The notes below the pieces were generated by a model. The model was given only the letters and a program-made list of their open reading frames with translations, had not been told where the DNA came from and ran no database searches. 64,000 bases of DNA from an uncultured Porphyromonadaceae bacterium (lineage in GTDB: Bacteria > Bacteroidota > Bacteroidia > Bacteroidales > Muribaculaceae), in assembly GCA_902495245.1 (NCBI GenBank), contig CABUWI010000006.1, positions 1 through 64,000 on the forward strand, in the 5' to 3' direction. Position numbers and translations under genes: made by a program. Positions 1 through 9,539 of this stretch are shown here, in pieces (the first letter of the stretch is position 1; the number at the start of each line of letters is the position of its first letter).

Positions 1-94
1 ACTACTTCTTGTCTATTGTAAGCTTTTCAATGTCCTTCATGCTTTCTCGCGGCTCTCTTTCGAACCGCCCGGGCAGCCGTTGCTCCCCGAAAGC
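1..94 (-). other. Untranslated leader, possibly of an rRNA operon
   Basis: This GC-mixed segment follows the minus-strand promoter and has no start codon with a usable ORF. Its A-rich end (minus strand ACATTGAAAAGCTTACAAT) is the kind of sequence seen just before 16S genes in this order. The gene itself lies outside the window, so the assignment is an inference. Confidence 0.3.
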
Positions 95-99
95 GAGTG

Positions 100-131
100 C
101 AAAGTTACGACGACTTTTTTAATTCTCCAAA
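100..131 (-). promoter_or_regulatory. Divergent promoter at left edge
   Basis: On the minus strand TAACTTTG (107-100) lies 20 nt after TTTG (131-128), a textbook Bacteroidetes -33/-7 pair. It fires leftward out of the window. The transcribed leader (about 95-1) contains no ORF and resembles the leader that precedes 16S rRNA in Bacteroidales. That identity is recalled, not proven. Confidence 0.7.
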
Positions 132-300
132 TATTTCAAACAACAAAAATTTTTATGCTTTGCAGCATGTTTTGATAACTGCCAAATGTACAAACATTTA
201 TTCAGCGTAGTTTTGTTTTGACTTTAACATTCTTTAACATGATCGAAATTTTGCCGCCTCGCGTTTGAGGGCGAATTTGTATTTTTTGCAGAAAATGCGG

Positions 301-328
301 TTGAATTGGGAAATTCTTCTTATATTTG
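301..328 (+). promoter_or_regulatory. Promoter of the lysC operon
   Basis: TTG at 301-303 and TATATTTG at 321-328 are 17 nt apart and match the Bacteroidetes -33/-7 consensus. The start point would be near 334, giving an untranslated leader of about 37 nt before the aspartokinase ATG. Confidence 0.7.
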
Positions 329-370
329 CAGTCTGAATATAACAATGAACGCTCACGTTTTAATATATAG

Positions 371-1729
371 ATGAAAGTACTCAAATTCGGCGGCACATCT
401 GTCGGCACTCCCGAAAGCCTTGCCAACGTGCAGAGCATCGTGGAAAACCAGCCCGAACCATGCATAGTGGTCGTGTCGGCGCTCGGCGGCCTGACAGACC
501 GTCTGATAGCCACTGCAGAAATGGCGGCCAAAGGCGACAGCACCTATCTGCAGGAGTTCGACGGAATTTGCGCACGCCACCGCAAAGTGGCCGAATCTGT
601 GATACCGTCAGGCTTTCTGGGCGACGCCTGGGACGCCATCAAGGTCTTGCTTGATGAGCTGGGCACGATTTTCAAGGCAATTTCACTGCTGGGCGAACTG
701 ACGGAACGCAGCCGCAATCTGGTTGTTAGCTACGGCGAACGAATGTCGCACATCATAGTAACGGCCATGATCAAAGACGCGCAGCCCGCGCAATCGCTCG
801 ACTTCATACGCACCAAGAAGGTTTTTGAAAAGTCAGTGCTTGACGCTGAAAAAAGTTCGGAACTCATAGCGAAAAACTTCGAGCGCCTGAAAGACGCAAA
901 AACGGTGGTCGTGCCCGGCTTCATTGCCCGCGACGAAGACAACCGCATATCCAACCTCGGACGCGGCGGCAGCGACTACACCGCCGCCATACTGGCCGCC
1001 GAACTCGGCGCCGACGTGCTTGAGATATGGACAGACGTCGACGGCTTCATGAGCGCCGACCCGCGAGTGGTCAAAGAGGCACATGTCATTGACCGGCTGA
1101 GTTTTGTCGAAGCCATGGAACTTTGCAACTTCGGGGCAAAGGTAGTATATCCGCCGACAATCTATCCGGTATTCCACAAGAACATACCCATCGTCATCAA
1201 GAACACGTTCAACCCGACGGCCAAAGGCACCCGCATAAGCGACAAGAGCCGTGAAGCCGACGACACGGAAAGCACGTTAGGCGTAACCGCGATTGCCGAC
1301 ACCAGGCTGCTGACCCTTGAAAGCGGAAGCGGCAAAATGTATGAGCGCATGATTAACGCGCTCACACGCAGCGGCATAGAGACACTGATGCCCGACGGCA
1401 AGCGCAGCTGCGGCGTGCGCGACGCCGATGCCACCCGCGCCGAGACGATATTGCGCGAGGAATTTGCGTCGGAACTCGTCGACGGCACGCTCAAGAGCGT
1501 AAACATATCGCAAAAGTTGTCAACGCCCGCCCTGGTCGGACGGCGCGACAACTCCGAGCCGTCGGAGATTGCGGCAGCGCTGAACGTCGAAGGCATACCG
1601 GTGATTCACGGGCCGCAGCGCGCCAGCGGAGGCACGATTGCCTGCATGGTTCCGCGCGAGAACCTCAACGACGCGCTGCGTGTAATTCACATGAACTTCA
1701 TTCACAACAAGCAAAACAACAATGGTTAA
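371..1729 (+). CDS. lysC: Aspartate kinase (monofunctional)
   Basis: Phosphorylates L-aspartate to aspartyl-4-phosphate, the first step toward lysine, diaminopimelate, threonine and methionine. The N-terminus has the family signature KFGGTSVG (residues 5-12). The substrate/ATP region GRGGSDYTAA and the segment WTDVDGFMSADPRV are also present. The last 150 residues have the length and pattern of paired regulatory ACT domains. At 452 aa with no homoserine dehydrogenase domain it is the monofunctional type. The start is the first ATG after a clear promoter. Its TAA overlaps the sppA start by 8 bases, so the two are co-transcribed. Confidence 0.93.
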   Translation: MKVLKFGGTSVGTPESLANVQSIVENQPEPCIVVVSALGGLTDRLIATAEMAAKGDSTYLQEFDGICARHRKVAESVIPSGFLGDAWDAIKVLLDELGTIFKAISLLGELTERSRNLVVSYGERMSHIIVTAMIKDAQPAQSLDFIRTKKVFEKSVLDAEKSSELIAKNFERLKDAKTVVVPGFIARDEDNRISNLGRGGSDYTAAILAAELGADVLEIWTDVDGFMSADPRVVKEAHVIDRLSFVEAMELCNFGAKVVYPPTIYPVFHKNIPIVIKNTFNPTAKGTRISDKSREADDTESTLGVTAIADTRLLTLESGSGKMYERMINALTRSGIETLMPDGKRSCGVRDADATRAETILREEFASELVDGTLKSVNISQKLSTPALVGRRDNSEPSEIAAALNVEGIPVIHGPQRASGGTIACMVPRENLNDALRVIHMNFIHNKQNNNG

Positions 1730-3539
1730 GAAATTCTTTCTGTCGTTTCTCGGTTCGATGGCAGCCATCTGGCTGACGTTCTTACTGTTGGTAATACTGA
1801 TTATAAGCGGCATCGCCGTGTCAATCAGTTCGATGAGCAACGGCGTCAAATCAGTGGCCACCGCCGAAGTAAAGAAAGGCTCGGTACTGGTCATCGACCT
1901 TGCCGGCGCCATAAACGAGCGCAAAATCACGCCTTCGATAACCGACGCCCTGCAAGGCTCAATCAAAGGCGGCCTGAATCTGAGCGAAACCGTCGCAGCC
2001 ATCTACAGAGCGGCCCACGACGCCCGCATCAGCGGCATATATATAAAATGTGAAGGCGTTGGCGGCGGCGTTGCGTCGCTTCAAGACATAAACGAAGCGC
2101 TGAAATATTTCAAGACACAGCCCGACAAATGGGTCATGGCTTACGGCGACAATTACGGCCAGGGCGACTACTACATTTCGAACAGTGCCAACGAACTGTG
2201 GCTCAACCCAATCGGCGCGGTCGACATTCACGGCCTGAGCGGCACCACCCTGTTCTACACCGGTCTGCTTGACAAGCTGGGCGTCAAAGTGCAGATTCTG
2301 CGCGTCGGCACGTTCAAGAGCGCCGTCGAGCCTTTCTTCCTCAAGGAGATGAGCCCGGCGAGCCGACTGCAGCAGGAATCATACATGGGCGCGCTCTGGA
2401 GCTCGATTAAAACGGACATAGCCGCCAACCGAGGCGTCAAGCCGGAAACAGTCAACAGCTGGGCCGACGAATTCACGTTCACCATGCCGGCCGACTCGCT
2501 GAAAGCCATGGGCGTCGTTACCGACCTGGGCTATCGCCACGAAGCCGAAGCACATGTAGCCGAACTCGCCGGCAAAGATAAGTTTGACGACGTGAACCTG
2601 CTGACCGTGCCGCAATATTACGCGGCATTCGACGCAACCGACTTTTCATACCTGCCCGATGTTGCATCGCCCAAGAAGAGCACCAAGGAGATTGCAGTGC
2701 TCTATGCCGTAGGCGAAATCAGCGACGAAGGCGACGAAGGCATCGTTGGCGACAAGATGGTCAAGGAGATTATGGACCTCGCCGACAATTCCGACAATCT
2801 TGCCGGCCTGATTCTGCGCGTCAACTCGCCCGGCGGCAGCGCGTTTGCCTCCGAACAAATCTGGGAGGCCCTGCAGCAGTTCAAAAAGCGCACCGAGCTG
2901 CCCCTTTACGTATCGATGGGCGACGTGGCAGCCTCGGGCGGCTATTATATCAGCTGCGGCGCAGACATCATCTACGCCCAGCCCACCACACTGACCGGAT
3001 CTATCGGCATTTTCGGCATGATTCCCGACATCAAGGGGCTGCTGAACAACCATCTCGGCATCACCACATCGACCGTTCAGACCAACCGCAACGGGAACTT
3101 CCCCTCGCTTGTGAACCCGATGACCGCCGAACAGACAGCAAAGATGCAAGCCTACATTGAACGCGGCTATGACCTCTTCACAAAACGCTGCGCCGAAGGC
3201 CGCCGCATGAGCCAGGACTCAATCAAGGCAATTGCCGAAGGGCGCGTATGGGCCGGCTCGCAGGCACTTGAAAACGGCCTCGTAGACCGCATGGGCACAC
3301 TGCGCTCGGCCATCGAAGGCATGGCCGCCGACCTTGAGCTCAAGAGCTATCGCGTCAAAGAATATCCGGCCATGGAGTCGAAATGGTGGGAAGCGCTGCT
3401 GACGCTCGACGAGCTCGACATGGACATGCCCGCCTCCGAGTCGAACATGCTTGAAAATGCAGCCATGCTACGCCGCATAGAGAAACTGGCCCGCACGCCG
3501 CGCGTGCAGTGCAGAATGGAAACCGTCGTAATCAAATAA
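1722..3539 (+). CDS. sppA: Signal peptide peptidase SppA, 67-kDa type
   Basis: Inner-membrane serine protease that degrades cleaved signal peptides. One N-terminal membrane helix (about residues 5-33) is followed by two ClpP-like halves. The catalytic Lys is K199 in GTFKSAVEPF and the nucleophile is S405 in AASGGYYIS, the arrangement of the long (E. coli-type) SppA, and 605 aa fits. It overlaps lysC by 8 bases, and lpxK begins 5 bases after its stop, so it sits mid-operon. Confidence 0.93.
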   Translation: MVKKFFLSFLGSMAAIWLTFLLLVILIISGIAVSISSMSNGVKSVATAEVKKGSVLVIDLAGAINERKITPSITDALQGSIKGGLNLSETVAAIYRAAHDARISGIYIKCEGVGGGVASLQDINEALKYFKTQPDKWVMAYGDNYGQGDYYISNSANELWLNPIGAVDIHGLSGTTLFYTGLLDKLGVKVQILRVGTFKSAVEPFFLKEMSPASRLQQESYMGALWSSIKTDIAANRGVKPETVNSWADEFTFTMPADSLKAMGVVTDLGYRHEAEAHVAELAGKDKFDDVNLLTVPQYYAAFDATDFSYLPDVASPKKSTKEIAVLYAVGEISDEGDEGIVGDKMVKEIMDLADNSDNLAGLILRVNSPGGSAFASEQIWEALQQFKKRTELPLYVSMGDVAASGGYYISCGADIIYAQPTTLTGSIGIFGMIPDIKGLLNNHLGITTSTVQTNRNGNFPSLVNPMTAEQTAKMQAYIERGYDLFTKRCAEGRRMSQDSIKAIAEGRVWAGSQALENGLVDRMGTLRSAIEGMAADLELKSYRVKEYPAMESKWWEALLTLDELDMDMPASESNMLENAAMLRRIEKLARTPRVQCRMETVVIK

Positions 3540-3544
3540 AGCAG

Positions 3545-4675
3545 ATGTCGCAGAAGTCGACCGCGAACATATTAGTCAAGAACCTGCTGCTCAAGCCGCT
3601 CTCGCTTGCGTACGGGGCCGTTACGGCCGCGCGCAACAAGATGTTCGACTACGGGGTTCTTCAACAACGCGAGTTCGACATACCCGTCATCGTGGTCGGC
3701 AACATAGCCGTCGGAGGCACAGGCAAGACTCCTCACACGGAATATCTTGTAGACCTTCTGCGCGGAAAGTATCACATTGCCGTAATTTCACGCGGCTACA
3801 ACCGCCGGACCAAAGGATTCCAACTTGCCACGCCCGACTCGACCGCCCGTCAGATAGGCGACGAGCCATATCAGATTTACCGTAAGTTTGCCGATGCGGG
3901 CGTAGTCGTGGCCGTATGCGAAGACCGCTGCGAAGGCATTGACCGCGTGCGCGAGCTCCACCCTGAAATCAATCTGATAATTCTTGACGATGCGTTTCAA
4001 CACCGCTACGTAAAGCCGACCGTGTCGATTGTGCTCACCGAGCAGTCGCGCCCGGTCTATGACGACGAAATGCTGCCCGCCGGGCGTCTGCGCGAAGGCA
4101 GCGGTGCGCTGCGGCGCGCCGACATAGTGGTCGTTACGAAATGTCCGGACGACATGAAGCAGATTGACTATCGCATCTTCACGAAAAACATGGGTCTGGA
4201 ACCGTGGCAGAAGCTGTTTTTCAGCAAATACGCCTACGGCACGCTGACGCCGCTCTTTCCCGAAGACGCCACATGGGCACCCGACCTCGACACCATGAGC
4301 GAGCACGACACGGTGGTGGCGATTGCCGGAGTGGCCAATCCGCGGCCGTTCATCAAGCACCTGCGCAGCTCGAGGGCCAAAATCAGAGGCCTGCTGTTCG
4401 GCGACCACCACAACTTCACGACCGACGACCTGCGCATGATGCTGGAAAAAATCAAGACCTCGCCCGACCCCTCGCGCGCAATCATAGCCACTACGGAGAA
4501 AGACGCCATGCGCCTGCGCGACATTCCGGGCCTGCCCAAATCGCTGCGCCGCAGAATCTTCTACATACCCGTCAGCGTGAAGCTGATTCCGAACATAACG
4601 GACGGCAACCAGGCGGGAAGCCGCGAATTTGCGGAACAGCTGATAAAGCTCATCGCGTCGGGAGGTCAACATTAA
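3545..4675 (+). CDS. lpxK: Tetraacyldisaccharide 4'-kinase
   Basis: Transfers the gamma-phosphate of ATP to the 4' position of the lipid A disaccharide precursor at the inner membrane. The P-loop appears as GNIAVGGTGKTPHTEYL about 50 residues in. A basic GRLREG segment and EDATWAP/GVANP-type motifs follow, as in the LpxK family. I chose ATG 3545 (MSQKSTANIL) because the alternative ATG at 3509 adds twelve polar residues and overlaps sppA by 31 bases. The result is 376 aa, slightly longer than E. coli LpxK. It belongs to the lysC-sppA operon. Confidence 0.9.
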   Translation: MSQKSTANILVKNLLLKPLSLAYGAVTAARNKMFDYGVLQQREFDIPVIVVGNIAVGGTGKTPHTEYLVDLLRGKYHIAVISRGYNRRTKGFQLATPDSTARQIGDEPYQIYRKFADAGVVVAVCEDRCEGIDRVRELHPEINLIILDDAFQHRYVKPTVSIVLTEQSRPVYDDEMLPAGRLREGSGALRRADIVVVTKCPDDMKQIDYRIFTKNMGLEPWQKLFFSKYAYGTLTPLFPEDATWAPDLDTMSEHDTVVAIAGVANPRPFIKHLRSSRAKIRGLLFGDHHNFTTDDLRMMLEKIKTSPDPSRAIIATTEKDAMRLRDIPGLPKSLRRRIFYIPVSVKLIPNITDGNQAGSREFAEQLIKLIASGGQH

Positions 4676-4757
4676 AGGTCTGACCGACGTTATACAGACG
4701 GCGCATTTCGCCCCCGAACGAACAAAAAAAACAACAATAACCAAAAGACTGAAATAT

Positions 4758-5573
4758 ATGTTAGAAAAAATCAGACAGACAGCAGAATATCTTCGCGGAC
4801 GCCTTGAAGGCGAACTTCCGAAACTCGGCATCATCATGGGCACCGGCCTGGGCACGCTCAGCGACCTGATTGAAGACAAACAGGTGATTCCGTATTCCGA
4901 GATTCCCAACTTCCCGGTGTCGACCGTCGAAGGCCACTCGGGCAACCTGATTGTGGGCAATCTCGGCGGCAAGCGCGTGCTGGGCATGCAGGGCCGCTTC
5001 CACTACTATGAAGGCTACGACATGAAGCAGGTAACCTTCCCCGTGCGTGTAATGAAAGCGCTGGGAGTGGAGACTCTGATTGTCAGCAACGCCGCCGGCG
5101 GCATGAACAAGGAATTCCGCGTAGGCGACGTCATGGTCATCACCGACCACATCAACTTCTTCCCCGAGAGCCCGCTGCGCGGCAAGAACTACAACGAACT
5201 GGGCACACGCTTCCCCGCCATGACCGAGGCCTACAGCAAAAAACTCGTTGCCCTGGCCGACAAGATAGCCGCCGAAAAAGGCATGCGCCTGATGCACGGC
5301 GTATATATCGGCGTAACCGGCCCGACGTTCGAGACCCCGGCCGAATATGAGGCCTACCGCATCATGGGCGCCGATGCCGTCGGCATGTCGACCGTGCCCG
5401 AAGTCATCGTGGCCAACCATGCCGGAATGACCGTATTCGGCCTCAGCGTCATCACCGACCTCGGCGGCAAGGACATTACCGACGTGCCCACTCATGAAGA
5501 AGTGCAAAAGGCCGCGCTGACCGCACAGCCGACGGTGCTCACCCTGGTTCATGAACTCGTGGCCCGCTGCTGA
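4758..5573 (+). CDS. punA: Purine nucleoside phosphorylase (trimeric, PNP/MTAP family)
   Basis: Phosphorolytic cleavage of guanosine or inosine-type nucleosides in purine salvage. The trimeric-family marks are all visible: GTGLGTL near residue 31, TVEGHSGN, MQGRFHYYEGY, SNAAGG and TGPTFETPAEY, with MSTVPEVIVANHAGM near the C-terminus. Its 271 aa is normal. An 82-base gap separates it from lpxK and no promoter match is obvious there. Its TGA shares one base with the thiL ATG (TGATGG), so thiL is translationally coupled. The symbol could equally be deoD-like in other naming schemes. Confidence 0.9.
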   Translation: MLEKIRQTAEYLRGRLEGELPKLGIIMGTGLGTLSDLIEDKQVIPYSEIPNFPVSTVEGHSGNLIVGNLGGKRVLGMQGRFHYYEGYDMKQVTFPVRVMKALGVETLIVSNAAGGMNKEFRVGDVMVITDHINFFPESPLRGKNYNELGTRFPAMTEAYSKKLVALADKIAAEKGMRLMHGVYIGVTGPTFETPAEYEAYRIMGADAVGMSTVPEVIVANHAGMTVFGLSVITDLGGKDITDVPTHEEVQKAALTAQPTVLTLVHELVARC

Positions 5574-6595
5574 TGGAAACAGAAATTGCCACTTTAGGTG
5601 AATTCGGCCTGATTGACCGCCTGACCGAAAACCTTCCGAAACACAACGCGTCGACGCTCACTTCGGTGGGCGACGACGCTGCCGTTATGGACTACGGCGC
5701 CGACAAAGAGGTGCTCGTGAGCACCGACATGCTGCTCGAAGGCGTGCACTTCGACCTGACCTACGTGCCGCTCAAACATCTGGGTTATAAAAGCGCCGTG
5801 GTGAACTTCAGCGACATCTACGCCATGAACGGCACGCCGCGCCAGCTCGTCGTGGGGCTGGGCATCAGCAAGCGCTTCACCGTCGAGCACATGGAGGCAC
5901 TATATGCCGGCCTGCGTCTTGCCTGCGAGATTTACGGCGTTGACCTTGTCGGCGGCGACACCACCGCCTCAAACTCGGGGCTTGTCATAAGCTGCACGGT
6001 CATCGGCGACGCGCCCAAAGGCAGCGTCGTGAGGCGCAGCGGCGCCAAGCCCACCGACCTCATCTGCGTCAGCGGCGACCTCGGGGCGGCCTACATGGGC
6101 CTGCAGGTGCTTGAACGCGAAAAGGCGGCAGCCGCGGGCGACAAGAACTTCACCCCCGACTTTGCCGGCAAGGAATATCTTGTGGAGCGCCAGCTGAAAC
6201 CCGAAGCGCGCAAGGACATTGTCAAGGAACTGGCCGAAGCCGGCATCATGCCGACTTCGATGATTGACGTCAGCGACGGGCTCTCGTCCGAACTGCTCCA
6301 CCTCTGCAAGGCGTCGAAAACCGGCTGTCGCGTCTATGAAGACCGCATTCCCATCGACTACCAGACGGCCGTAATGGCCGAAGAGCTCAACATGAACCTC
6401 GTAACGGCCGCCATGAACGGCGGCGAAGACTACGAACTGCTCTTCACCGTGCCGCTCACCGCTCACGAGGAGGTTTCAAAGCTCAAAGGAATCAGGGTAA
6501 TCGGCCACATGACCCCCGACGAACAAGGCTGCGCCATGATTGGCCGCAACGGCGAGGAGATTCCGCTGCGCGCCCAGGGCTTCACCCATATGTAA
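5573..6595 (+). CDS. thiL: Thiamine-monophosphate kinase
   Basis: Phosphorylates thiamine monophosphate to the active cofactor thiamine diphosphate. It has the ATP-grasp-like PurM fold marks: SVGDDAAV near residue 31, STDMLLEGVHFDL, NFSDIYAMNG, GGDTTAS and DVSDGLSSEL, plus the C-terminal NGGEDYELLF. Its 340 aa is typical. It starts inside the stop codon of the phosphorylase, which fixes the start. Confidence 0.93.
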   Translation: METEIATLGEFGLIDRLTENLPKHNASTLTSVGDDAAVMDYGADKEVLVSTDMLLEGVHFDLTYVPLKHLGYKSAVVNFSDIYAMNGTPRQLVVGLGISKRFTVEHMEALYAGLRLACEIYGVDLVGGDTTASNSGLVISCTVIGDAPKGSVVRRSGAKPTDLICVSGDLGAAYMGLQVLEREKAAAAGDKNFTPDFAGKEYLVERQLKPEARKDIVKELAEAGIMPTSMIDVSDGLSSELLHLCKASKTGCRVYEDRIPIDYQTAVMAEELNMNLVTAAMNGGEDYELLFTVPLTAHEEVSKLKGIRVIGHMTPDEQGCAMIGRNGEEIPLRAQGFTHM

Positions 6596-6628
6596 ATTCT
6601 TCCCCCACCCCTCTTCAATAAACCAATC

Positions 6629-7066
6629 ATGTCATCGTGGATTATCTGGCTAATCGCCGCCGCCCTGTTGCTGCTGCTTGAGATTCTGACTCAGGCGGTG
6701 TGGGCATTCTGTTTCGCCATCGGTTGCCTCGCGGCCCTGATAGCGTCGTTTTTCACCGACTCGGCAGCCGTGCAGGCCATTGTGGTGGCCGCCGGAGCCG
6801 TCTTGTCGTGGCTGCTGCTCGCGCCCGTGGTGCGCAAGTGGGAACACGGGCGCGGCAAGAAAGCCCGCACCGGCATGGACGCCCTGCTGGGGCGCCGCGC
6901 CGTCATTACCGAAGACGTTCACCCCGGTCAGACCGGCCGCGCGCGCATTGACGGCGACGTGTGGCAGGTGCGCGCGCCCGGCATTGAAAAGACCCTGCGC
7001 CGCGGCGAGGAAGTAGCCGTTACAGGCTACGACTCCATCATACTCACTGTAGAAATCCCCTCATAA
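6629..7066 (+). CDS. NfeD-like membrane protein
   Basis: A 145-aa protein with two or three hydrophobic helices in the first 75 residues and a C-terminal OB-fold-like beta domain (TGRARIDGDVWQVRA, GEEVAVTGYDS). This is the short NfeD type. NfeD proteins are commonly encoded next to SPFH/stomatin proteins and are thought to work with them in membrane microdomains. The next gene is such a protein, 27 bases downstream, which supports the call. Confidence 0.88.
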   Translation: MSSWIIWLIAAALLLLLEILTQAVWAFCFAIGCLAALIASFFTDSAAVQAIVVAAGAVLSWLLLAPVVRKWEHGRGKKARTGMDALLGRRAVITEDVHPGQTGRARIDGDVWQVRAPGIEKTLRRGEEVAVTGYDSIILTVEIPS

Positions 7067-7093
7067 TTAACCTTAAACCAATCTCACCAAGCC

Positions 7094-8077
7094 ATGACTT
7101 CAACAATGATTCTCGCGCTCTGCATAGTAGTGCTTGCCATAGTCATCATCTCGGCCGGCGTCAAAGTCGTGCCGCAGTCCGAAACCCGCGTAGTCGAGCG
7201 CCTGGGCCGCTTCCACAGCGTTCTGTCGCCCGGCCTGAACCTCATCGTGCCGTTCATTGACCGCACCAAGACCATCTACACGCGCCGCATCGAAAACGCC
7301 ATCGGCGGCAAGACCATCGTGCGCATGTCGTCGACGCCGGTCATCGACCTCCGCGAACAGGTTTACGACTTTCCGTCGCAGCAGGTAATCACCCGCGACA
7401 ACGTAACCACCGAGATCAATGCCCTCATCTACTTTCAGATTGTCGACCCGAAAAAGGCGGTCTATGAAATCGACAACCTGCCCAACGCAATCGAGAAACT
7501 GACGCAGACATCGCTGCGCAATGTCATCGGCGAACTCGAACTCGACGAGACACTGACCTCGCGCGACACCATCAACTCGAAGCTGCAGGCCATTCTCGAC
7601 GACGCCACGAACAAATGGGGCGTCAAGGTGAACCGCGTCGAGCTGCAAGATATCACGCCGCCGGCAAGCGTGCGCCAGGCCATGGAAAAACAGATGCAGG
7701 CCGAGCGCAACCGCCGCGCCGAAATTCTGAACGCCGAAGGCGAGAAGCAGTCGCTGATTCTGAAATCGGAGGGCGAAAAAGCCTCGCGCATAAATCAGGC
7801 CGAAGCCGTGAAACAGTCGGAAATTCTGCGCGCCGAGGGTGAGGCGCGGGCCATCATTCTCAACGCCGAGGCCGAGGCCGAAGCCATCAGACGCGTGGCC
7901 GACGCCGTAACGGCCACCAACACCAATCCCGCCACCTACATTCTGGCCATGAAGTACATCGAGACCTTGCGCGAAATGACGTCGGGCCAGGACAACAAGA
8001 CCGTCTACATTCCCTACGAGGCTTCGTCGGTGCTTTCGTCAATCGGCAGCATCAAGAGCCTGTTCGGCGAAAAATAA
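7094..8077 (+). CDS. SPFH/Band 7 (stomatin/QmcA-like) protein
   Basis: Membrane-anchored scaffold protein. One N-terminal helix (about residues 5-25) is followed by the SPFH domain (VVPQSETRVVERLGRF, then TPVIDLREQVYDFP). A long charged, alanine/glutamate-rich coiled coil (about residues 195-270) carries repeated 'NAEGEKQS/LKSEGEK' units. At 327 aa it matches QmcA/stomatin homologues. It pairs with the nfeD gene just upstream. The client or microdomain role is family knowledge, not seen here. Confidence 0.92.
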   Translation: MTSTMILALCIVVLAIVIISAGVKVVPQSETRVVERLGRFHSVLSPGLNLIVPFIDRTKTIYTRRIENAIGGKTIVRMSSTPVIDLREQVYDFPSQQVITRDNVTTEINALIYFQIVDPKKAVYEIDNLPNAIEKLTQTSLRNVIGELELDETLTSRDTINSKLQAILDDATNKWGVKVNRVELQDITPPASVRQAMEKQMQAERNRRAEILNAEGEKQSLILKSEGEKASRINQAEAVKQSEILRAEGEARAIILNAEAEAEAIRRVADAVTATNTNPATYILAMKYIETLREMTSGQDNKTVYIPYEASSVLSSIGSIKSLFGEK

Positions 8078-8083
8078 TCGGCC

Positions 8084-9439
8084 ATGGCCATCAGGCAAAT
8101 ACTTGTGGCCGCAATATTGTGCATCTGTGCGGCAGTCATGTCGACAGATGCACAAATTTCAGGCACGCTGCCCGTCATTCATCTGACGACTCAAAACGGT
8201 CAGGAGATCGTAAGCAAGACTCAGGCAATTGCGGGCAGTCTGTACATCACCGTGCCCGAAGGGAGCGACATGCAACCGCTCGGCAACGAAGAATCGCCAA
8301 TTGCGCTGACCATACGCGGACGCGGCAATTCGAGCTGGCGCAGTCCGAAAAAGCCCTATAAAATCAAATTCATCAAAAGTCAGCAAATTCTCGGACTCCC
8401 GTCCAACAAACACTTCGCCCTGCTTAACCTCGGCTACAACTATATGGCCTCTATGGCGGCAATGGAAGCCATGCGCATGCTCAACGGCACGTGGAGTCCG
8501 CATATAGTCCCCGTCGAACTGATCATGAACGGCCGATATGACGGCATGTATTTTCTGGCCGAAACCGTCAGAATCGACCCGGGACGCCTTAACATCTTCA
8601 AACAAAATGACCTTGAAACAGACTCACGCCTGATTCCCTACGGCTGGCTGGTCGAAATTGACAACTACGCAGAGCCCAACCAGATTCTGGTTTACGAACC
8701 GGGAGCGTCAAGCATGAAGGTAACATATAAGTCGCCCGAACAACTCTCTGAACCGCAAGAACAATGGCTCAAGTCAGAGTTCAGCGCCATGGTCAAAGCC
8801 CTGTATGACAAGTCTCTCGGCGACGAACAGCGCACGGCGCACATCGACATACGGTCGGCCGCCTGTTATTTTGTAATCCGCGAACTGTTTCATGACACCG
8901 ATGCCTATCACGGCAGCCTATACCTTCACCGCGACTATGAAGCAGACGCACGCTGGCACTTCGGGCCGTTATGGGATATAGGCTTCTCGCCCGACAAAAC
9001 CGCATGGGTAATCGACAAGCGGCCGTCTTATGCCCAATGCCATCTGATCGGGCCGCTTATGGAGAACGCGCGCTTCATGGCGACAGTCAACGACGTCTGG
9101 GCGGAGTTTCGCAGCAGGGTCATGCCCCACATGATGGAATATATCGACGAGATTGCCAAACTCTGTGCCGCAGCCGATGACGCCAACCACAACAGATGGC
9201 CCGATATATTTCCGCCCGACGCACCCGCAAAGGCCCTGGCCCTTAAGGAAGGACTGAGCAACTCGGCGGCATGGATTGACGGCAAAACAGGCTATACAAA
9301 CAAAATTGAAGACATTGAAAACAACCCGGACGCAGGCGAGCCTGAATATTTCAACCTGCAGGGCATGCGGGTGAAAAATCCGCGTAACGGCATATTTATC
9401 GAGCGCAGAGGCCGCGAATTCCGCAAAATCAGGCGCTGA
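8084..9439 (+). CDS. Secreted CotH-kinase-family protein
   Basis: CotH-family proteins are atypical kinases, and spore CotH phosphorylates coat proteins. Residues 1-23 form a signal peptide ending near STDA-QIS. The family entry motif GRGNSSWRSPKKPYKIKF begins near residue 79. DNYAEPNQ and the late metal/catalytic-type segment HFGPLWDIGFSPD fit the family. The last 30 residues have an 'NLQGMRV...NGIFIERRG' tail also seen on the leucine-rich-repeat protein at 24.1 kb, perhaps a sorting tail. It begins 7 bases after the SPFH gene. The substrate is unknown. Confidence 0.85.
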   Translation: MAIRQILVAAILCICAAVMSTDAQISGTLPVIHLTTQNGQEIVSKTQAIAGSLYITVPEGSDMQPLGNEESPIALTIRGRGNSSWRSPKKPYKIKFIKSQQILGLPSNKHFALLNLGYNYMASMAAMEAMRMLNGTWSPHIVPVELIMNGRYDGMYFLAETVRIDPGRLNIFKQNDLETDSRLIPYGWLVEIDNYAEPNQILVYEPGASSMKVTYKSPEQLSEPQEQWLKSEFSAMVKALYDKSLGDEQRTAHIDIRSAACYFVIRELFHDTDAYHGSLYLHRDYEADARWHFGPLWDIGFSPDKTAWVIDKRPSYAQCHLIGPLMENARFMATVNDVWAEFRSRVMPHMMEYIDEIAKLCAAADDANHNRWPDIFPPDAPAKALALKEGLSNSAAWIDGKTGYTNKIEDIENNPDAGEPEYFNLQGMRVKNPRNGIFIERRGREFRKIRR

Positions 9440-9461
9440 AAATATGTTATGCGGCAGGTTA

Positions 9462-9493
9462 TTTGGATTTGGTGAATAATTAGCGTAACTTCG
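9462..9493 (+). promoter_or_regulatory. Promoter of the glycogen cluster
   Basis: TTTG (9462-9465), 20 nt, then TAACTTCG (9486-9493). This is one mismatch from the -7 consensus and lies about 47 bases before the debranching enzyme ATG. Confidence 0.6.
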
Positions 9494-9539
9494 TGGGATA
9501 AATAACCACCACGACGTTAATTAAACCAAAATACCACAT

